Of a stretch of 64,000 bases of DNA, positions 27,537 through 37,447 are shown one piece after another. The notes beneath the pieces are model-generated. The model did not search any database, was not told the origin of the DNA, and saw nothing but the letters and a program-made list of their open reading frames with translations. The translations under genes were made by a program, and so were the position numbers. The stretch is taken from contig JADLHT010000035.1 of the NCBI GenBank assembly GCA_020848695.1, forward strand, positions 1 to 64,000, written 5' to 3'. Position 1 is the first letter of the stretch, and every line of letters starts with the position of its first letter. This DNA is from Saprospiraceae bacterium (GTDB lineage: Bacteria > Bacteroidota > Bacteroidia > Chitinophagales > Saprospiraceae).

Positions 27537-30500
27537 GTGTTAGAAGCTAGACTTCTTAAAGACATTTATCTCAAAGATCCGGTTGCTTCCCACATTCTTA
27601 ACCATCTAAAGGATGACAAGGATGTAAAAAGTATTCTGATCAAAGGCCTATCGGGGTCAAGGGGAAGCTTTTTGCTTTTTGGAACGTACATTCAATCCAA
27701 GCTACCTTTTTTAGTTATTGCAAATGACAAAGAAGAAGCTTCTTATCTCTTTAATGACCTTAGTAATTTTGTTCCATTAAAGAATTTATTTTTCTTCTCA
27801 GATTCATTCAAAAGACCGGCTCAATTTGAGGCAACAAATAAATTTCAAATTCAACAGAGACTGGAATGTATTGATGGATTTATTCAGAATCCCGACTCAA
27901 TCTTTATTACTTATCCGGAGGCATTGTTTGAAAAGGTTATTGCTCCTGAGGACATTAACAAGACCAGAATTGAAATTCGGAAAGATGACTTGATTGATGT
28001 TGACGAACTTATTGATAAATTGGTGAATTATGGTTTTGAAAGGGTTGAATTTGTTTATGAGCCGGGTCAATTTTCTATTCGTGGTGGGATCATTGATTTC
28101 TATTCTTTTTCATCAGCTGAACCCTATCGAATTGAACTTAATGATATAGTTGTTGAAAGTATTAGAACATTTGATACTCAGAGTCAGCTTTCAATCATGA
28201 ATATCGGTAAGCTTACAATTATACCCAATATTAATGCTGAAATAGATTATTCCAATAAAAAATCATTATTAGAAATATTGCCGGACAATACTCTTGTTTG
28301 GATAAAAGAATTGGATGTTTTGTTGGATAGAATTACCGAATGCATGAATTCGGCACAAAGATTTTCAGAGAAAATGATACATTATGAAGAAGAAGAACAA
28401 AATTCTATTATTAAAGAAAGAGCATTTTTGAATCCATTTGAATTGGGCAAACAACTAGATCAAAGAAATAGAATATTTTATCATACAAGACCCAGTTTAC
28501 AAGATAAAATTATTGAAGTTGAAGTACTCGTAAGACCACAACCAAGCATCAACAAAAATTTCAATTTGTTGATTGATGAACTAAAGAATTTTCGAGCTAG
28601 TAATTATAAAACCGTTATTTGCTCTGAAAACAAGCAACAAATTGAAAGGTTATATCATATTTTTGAAGACCTTAAAGCCGGAGAGGTTTTCGAGCCACAA
28701 TATATATGTTTGCACGAGGGATTTGTTGATGATCAGTTGAAGATTGCCTGTTTTACAGATCACCAGATTTTTTCAAGGTATCATGGAATCAAATCGAAAC
28801 AGGGAATAAGTTCAGAAAAAGCTTTCAATTTGAAATTATTGAAAGAACTCCAACCCGGTGATTATGTAACCCACCTTGATCATGGGGTAGGAAGATTTGC
28901 GGGATTGGAAAAACTTAATCTCAATGGGCAATTGCAAGAAGCTGTAAGATTAATTTATAAGGGAAACGACATATTGTATGTCAGTATTCATTCGTTGCAT
29001 AAGATTTCCAAGTATGTAGGTCAAGAAGGGACTGAACCCGTTTTACACAAATTAGGATCTGAACAATGGAAAGCGTTAAAACATAAGACTAAACAAAGGG
29101 TAAAGGACATTGCAAAAGAATTAATTGCGCTTTATGCAAAGAGAAAAGCATCCAAAGGGTTTGCATTTGCTCCTGATAATTATATGCAAGCAGAATTGGA
29201 GGCATCATTTATTTATGAAGATACTCCGGATCAGCTCAAAGTCACTCAAGAGGTAAAGAATGATATGGAGCAAGATTACCCGATGGATAGATTGATCTGT
29301 GGGGATGTGGGATTTGGAAAGACAGAAATTGCAATTCGTGCTGCTTTTAAGTGTGTGCAAGATGGTAAGCAAGTAGCCCTGCTTGTTCCAACTACCATAC
29401 TAGCCCTTCAGCACTATAAAACACTTAAAGAACGATTAAAAGAATTTCCTGTTGACATAGATTATATTTCAAGATTCAGAACACAGAAAGAAAAAACACA
29501 GATTTTAAAAAACGCTTCTTCAGGTAAGCTAGATATATTGATAGGAACACATAGTCTGTTAAATAAAAAAACTCAATTCAAAGATTTGGGATTGTTAATT
29601 ATTGATGAAGAACAGAAATTTGGAGTTGCTTCCAAAGAGAAGTTGAGAGAATTGAAAGTAAGTGTTGATACACTCACTTTGACTGCAACACCTATTCCTC
29701 GAACGCTGCAATTTTCTTTAATGTCTGCAAGAGATTTAAGCATAATACAAACACCACCTCCAAACAGACAGCCAATCGCAACGGAAAGAAGAGTTTTTAA
29801 TGATGAGCTGATTAAACAAGCAATACTTAGTGAGGTGTACAGAGGGGGTCAGGTTTTTTTTGTACACAATAGAGTTGCAAATCTTGGCGAACTTGCTGAA
29901 ATGATCAGAAAATTATGTCCCAATACTGATGTTGGTGTTGCCCATGGACAAATGAATGCAGATAAGCTGGAGAAATTGCTAGTAGATTTCATTGAGTTTA
30001 AATATGATGTTTTAGTTTGTACCAACATTATTGAGACTGGACTTGATATCCCCAATGCAAATACGATCATCATCAATAATGCACACCAGTTTGGACTAAG
30101 CGATCTTCATCAATTAAGAGGAAGAGTTGGAAGATCAAATCGTAAAGCGTATTGTTATTTATTTGCTCCTCCTTCCTCCACTCTTACATTAGAAGCACGA
30201 AAACGATTGAAGACCTTAGAAGAATTTTCGGATTTGGGAAGTGGGTTTGCGATCGCAATGAAAGACCTCGATATCAGAGGTGCAGGTAATCTGCTTGGAG
30301 GTGAGCAATCCGGATTTATTACAGATATTGGCTATGAAACTTATCAGAGAATTCTTGAAGAAGCTATCCAAGAGCTAAAGGAAACAGACTTTAAAGATGT
30401 ATTTGAAAACAATAAAGTAAAGATTAAACAGTATGTTCGAGACGTCGGAATTGATACGGATATTGAAATGTTTTTGCCGGATTCATATGTAAGTAATATT

Positions 30501-30908
30501 CAGGAGAGACTAAGTCTGTATCAACAACTTGATAAAATTGATAACGAGGAAGGTATAGATAATTTTAAAAATATTCTCACAGATCGCTTTGGGCCTATTC
30601 CAAAGCAAGTCGAAGAATTATTTGAAGGATTACGTGTCAGGTGGCTTGCTAAACTTATGGGTTTTGAAAAAATTGTTTTAAAGAAAAGGAAACTCCAGGC
30701 TGTATTTATCAATAATCCAAGTTCTTCCTTTTATGATACACCATATTTTAATGAATTGACAAAACAGATTCAGATTGCGTCATCTACAAACCAATTGATT
30801 TTGAAGCAATCAAATAATCTTCTAATACTTATTAAGGAAGATGTAAGAAAATTGAAAGAGGTACTTGAACTGCTTGCAACACTTCATGAGAAGTCAATTA
30901 ACAAATAA
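27537..30908 (+). CDS. mfd: Transcription-repair coupling factor Mfd
   Basis: 1123 residues. The N-terminal UvrB-like half includes YEPGQFSIRGGIIDFYSFSS. An RNA-polymerase-interaction domain comes next (LQPGDYVTHLDHGVGRFAGLE), then a RecG-like translocase: Walker A GDVGFGKTE, the DEEQ box in LIIDEEQKFGV, TLTATPIPRTLQ, and GRVGRSNRKAYCYL with the arginine finger. A C-terminal TRCF domain (YQQLDKIDNEEGIDNFKNILTDRFG) ends it. Mfd displaces RNA polymerase stalled at lesions and recruits UvrA. GTG start; no ATG near the expected N-terminus. Confidence 0.97.
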   Translation: MLEARLLKDIYLKDPVASHILNHLKDDKDVKSILIKGLSGSRGSFLLFGTYIQSKLPFLVIANDKEEASYLFNDLSNFVPLKNLFFFSDSFKRPAQFEATNKFQIQQRLECIDGFIQNPDSIFITYPEALFEKVIAPEDINKTRIEIRKDDLIDVDELIDKLVNYGFERVEFVYEPGQFSIRGGIIDFYSFSSAEPYRIELNDIVVESIRTFDTQSQLSIMNIGKLTIIPNINAEIDYSNKKSLLEILPDNTLVWIKELDVLLDRITECMNSAQRFSEKMIHYEEEEQNSIIKERAFLNPFELGKQLDQRNRIFYHTRPSLQDKIIEVEVLVRPQPSINKNFNLLIDELKNFRASNYKTVICSENKQQIERLYHIFEDLKAGEVFEPQYICLHEGFVDDQLKIACFTDHQIFSRYHGIKSKQGISSEKAFNLKLLKELQPGDYVTHLDHGVGRFAGLEKLNLNGQLQEAVRLIYKGNDILYVSIHSLHKISKYVGQEGTEPVLHKLGSEQWKALKHKTKQRVKDIAKELIALYAKRKASKGFAFAPDNYMQAELEASFIYEDTPDQLKVTQEVKNDMEQDYPMDRLICGDVGFGKTEIAIRAAFKCVQDGKQVALLVPTTILALQHYKTLKERLKEFPVDIDYISRFRTQKEKTQILKNASSGKLDILIGTHSLLNKKTQFKDLGLLIIDEEQKFGVASKEKLRELKVSVDTLTLTATPIPRTLQFSLMSARDLSIIQTPPPNRQPIATERRVFNDELIKQAILSEVYRGGQVFFVHNRVANLGELAEMIRKLCPNTDVGVAHGQMNADKLEKLLVDFIEFKYDVLVCTNIIETGLDIPNANTIIINNAHQFGLSDLHQLRGRVGRSNRKAYCYLFAPPSSTLTLEARKRLKTLEEFSDLGSGFAIAMKDLDIRGAGNLLGGEQSGFITDIGYETYQRILEEAIQELKETDFKDVFENNKVKIKQYVRDVGIDTDIEMFLPDSYVSNIQERLSLYQQLDKIDNEEGIDNFKNILTDRFGPIPKQVEELFEGLRVRWLAKLMGFEKIVLKKRKLQAVFINNPSSSFYDTPYFNELTKQIQIASSTNQLILKQSNNLLILIKEDVRKLKEVLELLATLHEKSINK

Positions 30909-30974
30909 ATTCCAAGATTTTAGGTAAACTTTGTCGATTGTGGCTTGTTGTGTTATTTACAATAAAATATTGCC

Positions 30975-31589
30975 ATGGAAGCAGTCAGTCATAAATTACC
31001 ACAGATCCTTATCTACACGGAACAAACACCAAATCCTGAGTCGCTTAAATTTGTTTGTAATCGTATGCTATACCAGGGATTAGCAGATTTTAAGGATGAG
31101 ACTACAGCAATAGAATGGTCTCCTCTGGCCAAAGAGTTATTTCAACTAGAAGCAGTTAAAGGGGTATATATTTCAAATAATTTTATTACTATTACCAAAA
31201 AACCTGAATTTGATTGGCATGAACAAATGATTCCACTTAAGGAATTTATCAAGAATTATATTGAATTGGGAAAAGGTATTGTGGAAGAGGGTTATCAGTC
31301 CTTCATTGAATCGATACAGAGTGAAAAACTTTCTGAGTCTTATTCTGAACAAGATTTGGAAGTAGTTAAAAAAATACGAGAGATCATAGAGCACTATGTG
31401 AAGCCAGCTGTTGAAATGGATGGAGGTAATATTGAATTTAAATCCTATCATGATGGTGTTGTAACCGTAATTATGCAAGGCTCTTGTAGTGGATGTCCTT
31501 CATCAACTGTAACACTTAAATCTGGTATAGAAGGCTTAATGAAGCGTATGCTCCCCTTAGTAAAAGAAGTTGTTGCTGAAGCAATGTAG
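30975..31589 (+). CDS. NifU/NfuA-type Fe-S cluster carrier
   Basis: 204 residues. An N-terminal Nfu domain (YTEQTPNPESLKFVCNRML to about residue 90), then a C-terminal NifU domain with VKPAVEMDGGNIEFKSYHDGVVTVIMQGSCSGCPSSTVTLKSGIEGLMK. Cys171 and Cys174 form the C-x2-C pair that holds a 4Fe-4S cluster between two subunits. Such proteins deliver clusters to apo-enzymes. ATG start 66 bases after mfd. Confidence 0.93.
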   Translation: MEAVSHKLPQILIYTEQTPNPESLKFVCNRMLYQGLADFKDETTAIEWSPLAKELFQLEAVKGVYISNNFITITKKPEFDWHEQMIPLKEFIKNYIELGKGIVEEGYQSFIESIQSEKLSESYSEQDLEVVKKIREIIEHYVKPAVEMDGGNIEFKSYHDGVVTVIMQGSCSGCPSSTVTLKSGIEGLMKRMLPLVKEVVAEAM

Positions 31590-31704
31590 ATTTTTGAATA
31601 GATTAACCATTTTTAATAACAAGATTTCTGATTATTATATTTATTACTTAAGGTTTAGCTGAATAATTTAGAGCTATTCTATTTGAAATTTTGGTTAATA
31701 TTTG

Positions 31705-32199
31705 ATGGAACAAAGAATTATAGTAGATCTTAATATAACTTTATTCGATAGACTTATTGAAGCTTTAGGATGGATAACAATAATGATTATTTGGATTCTG
31801 TTATTGGCCAATTATAGTACCTTGCCTGAAAATATTCCAACGCATTTTAATTACTTAGGAAAAGCCGATGATTATGGAGCTAAAGGAAATCTGTTCATTC
31901 TTCCGGTAATTGGAACAGTTATTGTTAGTGGATTAACAATTTTAAATCGTTATCCACACAAATTCAATTATTTAGTTAAAATTACAGAACGGAATGCAAT
32001 AAGGCAATATACATTAGCAACCAGACTGATCCGATATTTGAAACTAAATATTTCTATTCTTTTTGGATTTATATTCTATAAAACCATTCAAATTTCAATG
32101 GAGAATGATACTGATCTGGGAATGTGGTTTTTGGTTATTAGTCTTGGAACAATTTTTATACCAATAATTTATTTTATTTTAGTTTTCAAAAGAAGTTGA
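31705..32199 (+). CDS. DUF1648-type small membrane protein
   Basis: 164 residues. A TTG one codon upstream is in frame, but ATG 31705 is preferred. Four hydrophobic segments, and in the first loop YSTLPENIPTHFNYLGKADDYGAKGNLFILPVIG, the P-x-x-I-P-x-H-x-N-x-x-G-x-x-D pattern typical of DUF1648. Similar domains occur in SdpI-like immunity proteins, but on its own DUF1648 has no assigned function. Convergent with acetyl-CoA synthetase. Confidence 0.75.
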   Translation: MEQRIIVDLNITLFDRLIEALGWITIMIIWILLLANYSTLPENIPTHFNYLGKADDYGAKGNLFILPVIGTVIVSGLTILNRYPHKFNYLVKITERNAIRQYTLATRLIRYLKLNISILFGFIFYKTIQISMENDTDLGMWFLVISLGTIFIPIIYFILVFKRS

Positions 32200-32271
32200 A
32201 AATTACTTCCTCAAAATTTTTATTAATTTACTTTTGAAAAAGAGTTAGATCAACTTGCTTTAACAATTAAA

Positions 32272-34206
32272 TTAAAATTTTTCAAAATTATTAATCTGAT
32301 CTGAATTATTTAATTCAATTATTTTGTCAACAATACTTGAATCCAATAAACTGGTGAGATCGCCAAGATTATTAGTATCACCACTTGCGATTTTTCTAAG
32401 GATTCTTCTCATTATTTTGCCGCTTCTGGTTTTGGGAAGTCCTGGAACTTGAAGTATTCTATCCGGCTTCGCAAAACTTCCTATTTGCATAGAAACACAG
32501 TTTTCAATTTCATTTCTCAACATTTGTGTGTAATTAGATTGATGTTCAATTATTACAAATGCACATATAGCTTCACCTTTTACGGGATGGGGATATCCAA
32601 CAATAGCACTTTCCAATACCTCAGGATGACTATTGATTGCATTTTCAACTTCTGCTGTACCAATGCGATGTCCACTTATATTAAGAACATCATCAACTCG
32701 GCCAATGATTCTGTAATTTCCATATTTAGTCAGGTATGCACCATCTCCGGTATAGTATTTTCCAGTAAAAGGTTTAAAATATGTTTCAATACAACGATCA
32801 TGATTTCTATAAGTAGTGAAAATAATAGAAGGCCATGGAAATTTAATGCAAAGTTTTCCCTGTGTCCCATAATCGACGATTTCATTTCCGTCTTCATTAA
32901 CAAGGACAGGTTGAATTCCGGGAAGAGGTTTGCCGGCAATTGAAGGAGGCGATTTTGTTATTCCTGCTAGATCAGAAATCAAAATTCCACCTGTTTCAGT
33001 CTGCCACCAGGTATCAATTAAAGGACAATTCTTCTTACCGACATTATCGTAATACCAATGCCAGGCTTCTTCGTTGATAGGCTCTCCAACGGATCCGATA
33101 ACTTTAAGGCTATTTAATTTTGAATTTTCAAATTGAGCTAATCCGTATGACATTAATGAACGTATAGCAGTAGGTGCTGTATAGAATATATTGACCTTGT
33201 GCTTATCTATTATTTTCCAGAATCTATCCGATTTAGGCCAGGTAGGAATTCCTTCATAAATTATACTGGTTGCACCGCATAATAGAGGGCCATACACGAT
33301 ATAAGAATGACCTGTAATCCAGCCAATGTCGGCAGTGCAGAAGTGAACCATTCCTTTGTGATATTGAAATGCGTTAACAAAACTGTAAGCGGTATAAACC
33401 ATATAACCCCCACAAGAATGAACTACTCCTTTAGGTTTTCCTGTGGAGCCTGAAGTATAAAGGATGAAAAGTGGATCATCAGAATCCAGAATGACCAAAG
33501 GATCAGTAAGTTCATTAATTTTATTCATTTCTTCATGCCACCATTTATCTATTGATGGATTAAAGTTGATCTTTGTTTTTGTTCTTTGATAGACAATGAC
33601 AGAAATATTTTTGGAATAGAGCTTTAATGCGTCATCGATGATAGACTTAATCGGAATAATTTTTTTACCTCTGAATGCACCATCGCAACAAATAATCATT
33701 TTGGCATCTGCATCTACTAATCGATCTGCGATACTTTTTGAACTGAATCCTCCAAATATTACAGAATGAATTGCACCGATTCGTGCACAAGCCAAAATGG
33801 CAATAGCCAATTCCGGAATCATTCCCATATTGATGCATACTCGATCTCCCTTTTGAATTCCATTGTTCTTTAATACTAAGGCAAATTTTATTACCCGCTG
33901 ATGTAACTCCCGATATGTAATAAAATGTGAAGCTTCATTTTCAAAATTGGGCTCCCAGATAATCGCAATATCTTCAGAATTTGTGAGCAAATGGCGATCT
34001 ATACAATTCTCTGTGATGTTTAGTTTTCCGTTAACAAACCAGTTAAATCGAGCACTTTCAAAATTATAATCTAATACTGTACTCCATTTATTTCTCCACA
34101 AAAAATTCGAAGCTATTTCATTCCAAAAATTATCCGGATTTTGAACACTCTCGGTATAACAACGATTGTACTCTTCAGTATTGGTAATGTGGAATGGAAT
34201 TTTCAT
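32272..34206 (-). CDS. acs: Acetyl-CoA synthetase (AMP-forming)
   Basis: 644 residues from ATG 34206 (an in-frame TTG one codon earlier is unlikely). ANL-superfamily motifs: LFILYTSGSTGKPKGVVHSCGG (P-loop A3), DTWWQTETGG (A5), YYTGDGAYLTKYGNYRIIGRVDDVLNISGHRIGTAEVE (A7-A8, with the DVLNISGHRIG hinge) and PKTRSGKIMRRILRKIA with the catalytic, acetylation-regulated Lys597. Converts acetate, ATP and CoA to acetyl-CoA. A TAnnTTTG element lies just upstream. The length and W-W-Q-T-E-T-G spelling fit Acs rather than propionyl-CoA synthetase. Confidence 0.95.
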   Translation of the reverse strand: MKIPFHITNTEEYNRCYTESVQNPDNFWNEIASNFLWRNKWSTVLDYNFESARFNWFVNGKLNITENCIDRHLLTNSEDIAIIWEPNFENEASHFITYRELHQRVIKFALVLKNNGIQKGDRVCINMGMIPELAIAILACARIGAIHSVIFGGFSSKSIADRLVDADAKMIICCDGAFRGKKIIPIKSIIDDALKLYSKNISVIVYQRTKTKINFNPSIDKWWHEEMNKINELTDPLVILDSDDPLFILYTSGSTGKPKGVVHSCGGYMVYTAYSFVNAFQYHKGMVHFCTADIGWITGHSYIVYGPLLCGATSIIYEGIPTWPKSDRFWKIIDKHKVNIFYTAPTAIRSLMSYGLAQFENSKLNSLKVIGSVGEPINEEAWHWYYDNVGKKNCPLIDTWWQTETGGILISDLAGITKSPPSIAGKPLPGIQPVLVNEDGNEIVDYGTQGKLCIKFPWPSIIFTTYRNHDRCIETYFKPFTGKYYTGDGAYLTKYGNYRIIGRVDDVLNISGHRIGTAEVENAINSHPEVLESAIVGYPHPVKGEAICAFVIIEHQSNYTQMLRNEIENCVSMQIGSFAKPDRILQVPGLPKTRSGKIMRRILRKIASGDTNNLGDLTSLLDSSIVDKIIELNNSDQINNFEKF

Positions 34207-34222
34207 CAATTTGATTGTTGAA

Positions 34223-34230
34223 CAAATTTA
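34223..34230 (-). promoter_or_regulatory. Candidate -7 promoter element of acs
   Basis: The minus strand reads TAAATTTG (TAnnTTTG), 16 bases before the acs ATG. No -33 TTG at 19 bases. Confidence 0.4.
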
Positions 34231-34322
34231 AGTTGTAATTTTGAAGCGGTTATTTTATTCATGTTTTTTTTATAATTCATTTGTATATTTTTCAATTTAT
34301 TATTTATTAATCAATATTACTA

Positions 34323-34931
34323 ATGTGTTTTCATAGTCTTTTATCTATGACTGATCAACAACTGGCTAAGCATTTTCGGGTAACACTAGAAAATATGTCT
34401 GAATTAGCTCCAATGTTTCATGTCAATGCGTTTACCTTTCCAAAGACTCCTGTCATTACCAACAGCAAGAAAAATGTATTACAAAAATTTAATTGGGGAT
34501 TAATTCCGGAGTGGGCGAAGGATGATGAGATCAAGAAATTTACACTTAACGCTAAGGTTGAGACAATTGAAGAAAAACCTGCTTTTAGGGGAAGTATAAA
34601 GAGAAGGTGCCTGATTCCTGCCAATGGCTTCTTCGAATGGCAATGGTTAGACCCAAAAGGAAAGATTAAAAGAAAGTTTTTAATCAATGTTAAAGGAGAG
34701 GAAGCATTTGCATTTGCCGGATTGTGGTCAACCTGGGTGAACAAAGAAACCGGTGAGATTGTAAATTCTTATACGATTTTGACTACTGAAGCCAATGAAC
34801 TTATGGCTGAGATTCATAATTCTAAAAAGAGAATGCCCGTGATTATTAATCACAATGACTATGAGTCCTGGTTGAATTTGGATAATGTAAGTTTTGATTC
34901 GGTAGAACTTTATGCAGAAGAAGTGGAATAA
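34323..34931 (+). CDS. SRAP-domain protein (YedK/HMCES family)
   Basis: 202 residues. It begins Met-Cys (MCFHS), the hallmark of the family: after Met removal Cys2 forms a thiazolidine crosslink with abasic sites in single-stranded DNA. The other active-site residues are visible: Asn in FTLNAKVETI, Glu in NGFFEWQW, and His in EIHNSKKRMPVII. GLIPEWAKDD and RCLIPANGFFEW are signature segments. It shields abasic sites during replication. ATG start. Confidence 0.95.
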   Translation: MCFHSLLSMTDQQLAKHFRVTLENMSELAPMFHVNAFTFPKTPVITNSKKNVLQKFNWGLIPEWAKDDEIKKFTLNAKVETIEEKPAFRGSIKRRCLIPANGFFEWQWLDPKGKIKRKFLINVKGEEAFAFAGLWSTWVNKETGEIVNSYTILTTEANELMAEIHNSKKRMPVIINHNDYESWLNLDNVSFDSVELYAEEVE

Positions 34932-35009
34932 ATATTTAACTATAATTTAATTTGGTATATTTGAATGCTAAATTGTAAGGATTTTCTGTAGAACAGAGCA
35001 ATTTTTTTA

Positions 35010-35017
35010 TAAATTTG
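35010..35017 (+). promoter_or_regulatory. Candidate -7 promoter element of the DUF3467 gene
   Basis: TAAATTTG matches TAnnTTTG, 15 bases before the ATG. A second match, TATATTTG, lies at 34956-34963. Neither has a TTG 19 bases upstream. Confidence 0.4.
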
Positions 35018-35032
35018 CAAAAATTATAGATT

Positions 35033-35350
35033 ATGGAAAATCAGAATAAGAACACTAATGAAATTAATATTGAGCTACCTGAAGAAATAGCAGAAGGTAT
35101 CTATTCAAATCTGGCAATAATCTCTCATTCACATTCAGAGTTTGTAATCGATTTTATCAGATTAATGCCTAATGTTCCCAAAGCAAAGGTAAAGTCCAGA
35201 ATTGTACTAACCCCCCAACATGCCAAAAGATTAATGAAAGCTCTTTCTGATAATATTGTTAAATTTGAAAATCAATTTGGTGTTATTCAGGATCCTGAGC
35301 CATCACAGTTTCCGCCAATGTCATTCAATACTCCAGTAGCCCAAGCTTAG
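35033..35350 (+). CDS. DUF3467 family protein
   Basis: 105 residues, soluble. The sequence INIELPEEIAEGIYSNLAIISHSHSEFVIDFIRLMPNVPKAKVKSRIVLTPQHAKRLMKAL is the family core, widely conserved in Bacteroidota. Function unknown. ATG start. The neighbouring S9 peptidase starts 69 bases later. Confidence 0.92.
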   Translation: MENQNKNTNEINIELPEEIAEGIYSNLAIISHSHSEFVIDFIRLMPNVPKAKVKSRIVLTPQHAKRLMKALSDNIVKFENQFGVIQDPEPSQFPPMSFNTPVAQA

Positions 35351-35419
35351 CTTAGTTGACTAACTATTTTTGCAAGCTATTTGTTAGAATAAATATTTTT
35401 TAAAATAAATTATTTTATT

Positions 35420-37435
35420 ATGGTAAAGAAAATAATTGTAATATATTGCTTCTTAACCCTTCAGTACAATCTGGTTGCCCAGATGAAAAATTTTGATATA
35501 CAGACTCTTTGGAAATTGGGAAGAGTTTCATTAGAGGATCTTAGTACTGATGGTAAGTGGATTATTTATTCTGTAACGAATTATAATACAAAAGAAAATA
35601 AGAGTAGTTCAAATCTGTATTTGATTTCAAGTAAAGGAACTTCACCAGCTAAAAAATTAACCAATTATGATGGTCATGAATACAATGCTCGATTTAGACC
35701 GGATGGAAAGAAAATAAATTTTCTTCATGATGCTTTATTGTATGAAATGAATCTGGATGGATCCGATCAAATAAAAATTTCTGATATTGAGATGAATGGT
35801 TTTGTATGGTCACCAAAGGGTGATAAAATTGTATTTCTTCAGGATGTGAAATATAGAAAGTCTACAACAGAAGTTTATCCTGATCTTCCGCTAGCAAAAG
35901 CAAGAATTTATTCAGACTTAATGTATAGACACTGGAGTAGCTATGATGATGCCCATGATAGCAATGTCTTCTATGTTGATTGCACAAATGGAGAGATCTC
36001 AAGTGAACCAATTAACATTGTGAATGAGGCCTTTGAAGCACCAACAGAGCCTAATGATGGAATTGAGCAAGTTAGCGTTAGTCCGGATGGTAGATACATT
36101 GCTTATTCTATAAAGAAATTTGTGGGTATAGAGTATGCTTTAAATACCAACTCTGACATTATACTTTACGATACTAAAAACAAAAGTAGCTTTAATGTAA
36201 GTGAATCTAATAAAGGTTATGATAAGACTCCGTCATTTTCACCTGATGGGTCCAAGCTGATATTTAATAGTATGTTGACTCCTGGATATGAAGCAGATAA
36301 AAATCGGATAAGCTTATATGATATTAAGACAAAAACATGTAAGGATCTAACAGAATCTTATGATAATGATATGGAGGAATCCTCTTTTTCCTCAGATGGA
36401 TCATTTATCTATTTCGTGAGTGCAATAAATGGATGTAAACAGATTTTGAAGTATAACTTAAGCACTAATAAAATTGAACAGTTAACTAAAGGAACTTTTG
36501 ATATCACTTCATATAAATCAGCTGAAAATGTCCTGGTTGCTTCTAAAGTAAGTATGATTGAATCTGCCGAAATCTACAATATTAATGTGGTTACCGGAGA
36601 CTTGACTCAAATTTCCAATGTAAATACGGATACCTGGTCCGAAATCAACAAACCAACTGTTCAGTCTAAATGGGTAAAGACCACAGATGGAAAAGACATG
36701 TTGGTATGGTATATTTTACCTCCTGGCTTTGATAAAACGAAAAAATATCCAACATTACTTTATTGTCAGGGAGGACCTCAGTCAACACTGAGTCAATTTT
36801 TTTCATATCGTTGGAATTTTTCATTAATGGCTTCGAATGGGTATGTAATCATAGCACCCTGTCGTCGGGGAATGCCAGGATTTGGACAGAATTGGAATCA
36901 ATCTATTTCCAAAGATTGGGGAGGTCAATGTATGAAGGATTATTTAACAGCTATCGATGATGCCTGCAAAGAATCCTATGTTGATAAAACAAAGCTTGGT
37001 GCTGTGGGTGCAAGTTTTGGTGGATACTCAGTATTTTATTTAGCGGGTAATCACAACAAAAGATTTAAGTGCTTTATTGCTCATTGTGGCATGTTCAATA
37101 TGGAATCTTGGTATGGAACCACTGAGGAAATGTGGTTTGCGAATTATGACATTGGTGGTCCTTATTGGGATAAAAAATACAAAGCACAATATGATAAATT
37201 TTCTCCACATAAATTTGTTCAAAATTGGGATACGCCAATTTTAGTTATACATGGTGAAAAAGATTATAGAGTACCGGTTAGTGAAGGATTGCAGGCATTT
37301 CAAGCGGCACAACTGAAAGGGATCCCAAGTAAGTTACTTCTATTTCCTGAAGAAGGACACTGGATTCAATCTGCACAGAATGGAATTTTATGGCAGAGAG
37401 AGTTTTATTCCTGGTTAGATAAGTATCTAAAGTAA
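35420..37435 (+). CDS. Secreted S9-family prolyl-oligopeptidase-like peptidase
   Basis: 671 residues. Signal peptide KKIIVIYCFLTLQYNLVAQ. Residues ~30-410 form a beta-propeller with WD40/TolB-like blades (SPDGRYIAYS, SPDGSKLIFNS, SSDGSFIYFVS). An alpha/beta hydrolase domain follows: nucleophile Ser532 in GASFGGYS, Asp in VIHGEKDYRVP, His in EEGHWI. GGPQSTLSQFFSYRWNF precedes the oxyanion region. Cleaves short peptides, probably dipeptides or tripeptides, in the periplasm or outside the cell. ATG start. Confidence 0.95.
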   Translation: MVKKIIVIYCFLTLQYNLVAQMKNFDIQTLWKLGRVSLEDLSTDGKWIIYSVTNYNTKENKSSSNLYLISSKGTSPAKKLTNYDGHEYNARFRPDGKKINFLHDALLYEMNLDGSDQIKISDIEMNGFVWSPKGDKIVFLQDVKYRKSTTEVYPDLPLAKARIYSDLMYRHWSSYDDAHDSNVFYVDCTNGEISSEPINIVNEAFEAPTEPNDGIEQVSVSPDGRYIAYSIKKFVGIEYALNTNSDIILYDTKNKSSFNVSESNKGYDKTPSFSPDGSKLIFNSMLTPGYEADKNRISLYDIKTKTCKDLTESYDNDMEESSFSSDGSFIYFVSAINGCKQILKYNLSTNKIEQLTKGTFDITSYKSAENVLVASKVSMIESAEIYNINVVTGDLTQISNVNTDTWSEINKPTVQSKWVKTTDGKDMLVWYILPPGFDKTKKYPTLLYCQGGPQSTLSQFFSYRWNFSLMASNGYVIIAPCRRGMPGFGQNWNQSISKDWGGQCMKDYLTAIDDACKESYVDKTKLGAVGASFGGYSVFYLAGNHNKRFKCFIAHCGMFNMESWYGTTEEMWFANYDIGGPYWDKKYKAQYDKFSPHKFVQNWDTPILVIHGEKDYRVPVSEGLQAFQAAQLKGIPSKLLLFPEEGHWIQSAQNGILWQREFYSWLDKYLK

Positions 37436-37447
37436 AAAAATATCTTC

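Noticed and set aside
32449..32943. 164-codon frame antisense to acs
   Set aside because: The acs reading frame is well conserved on the other strand; the antisense protein is compositionally odd and unlike any family.
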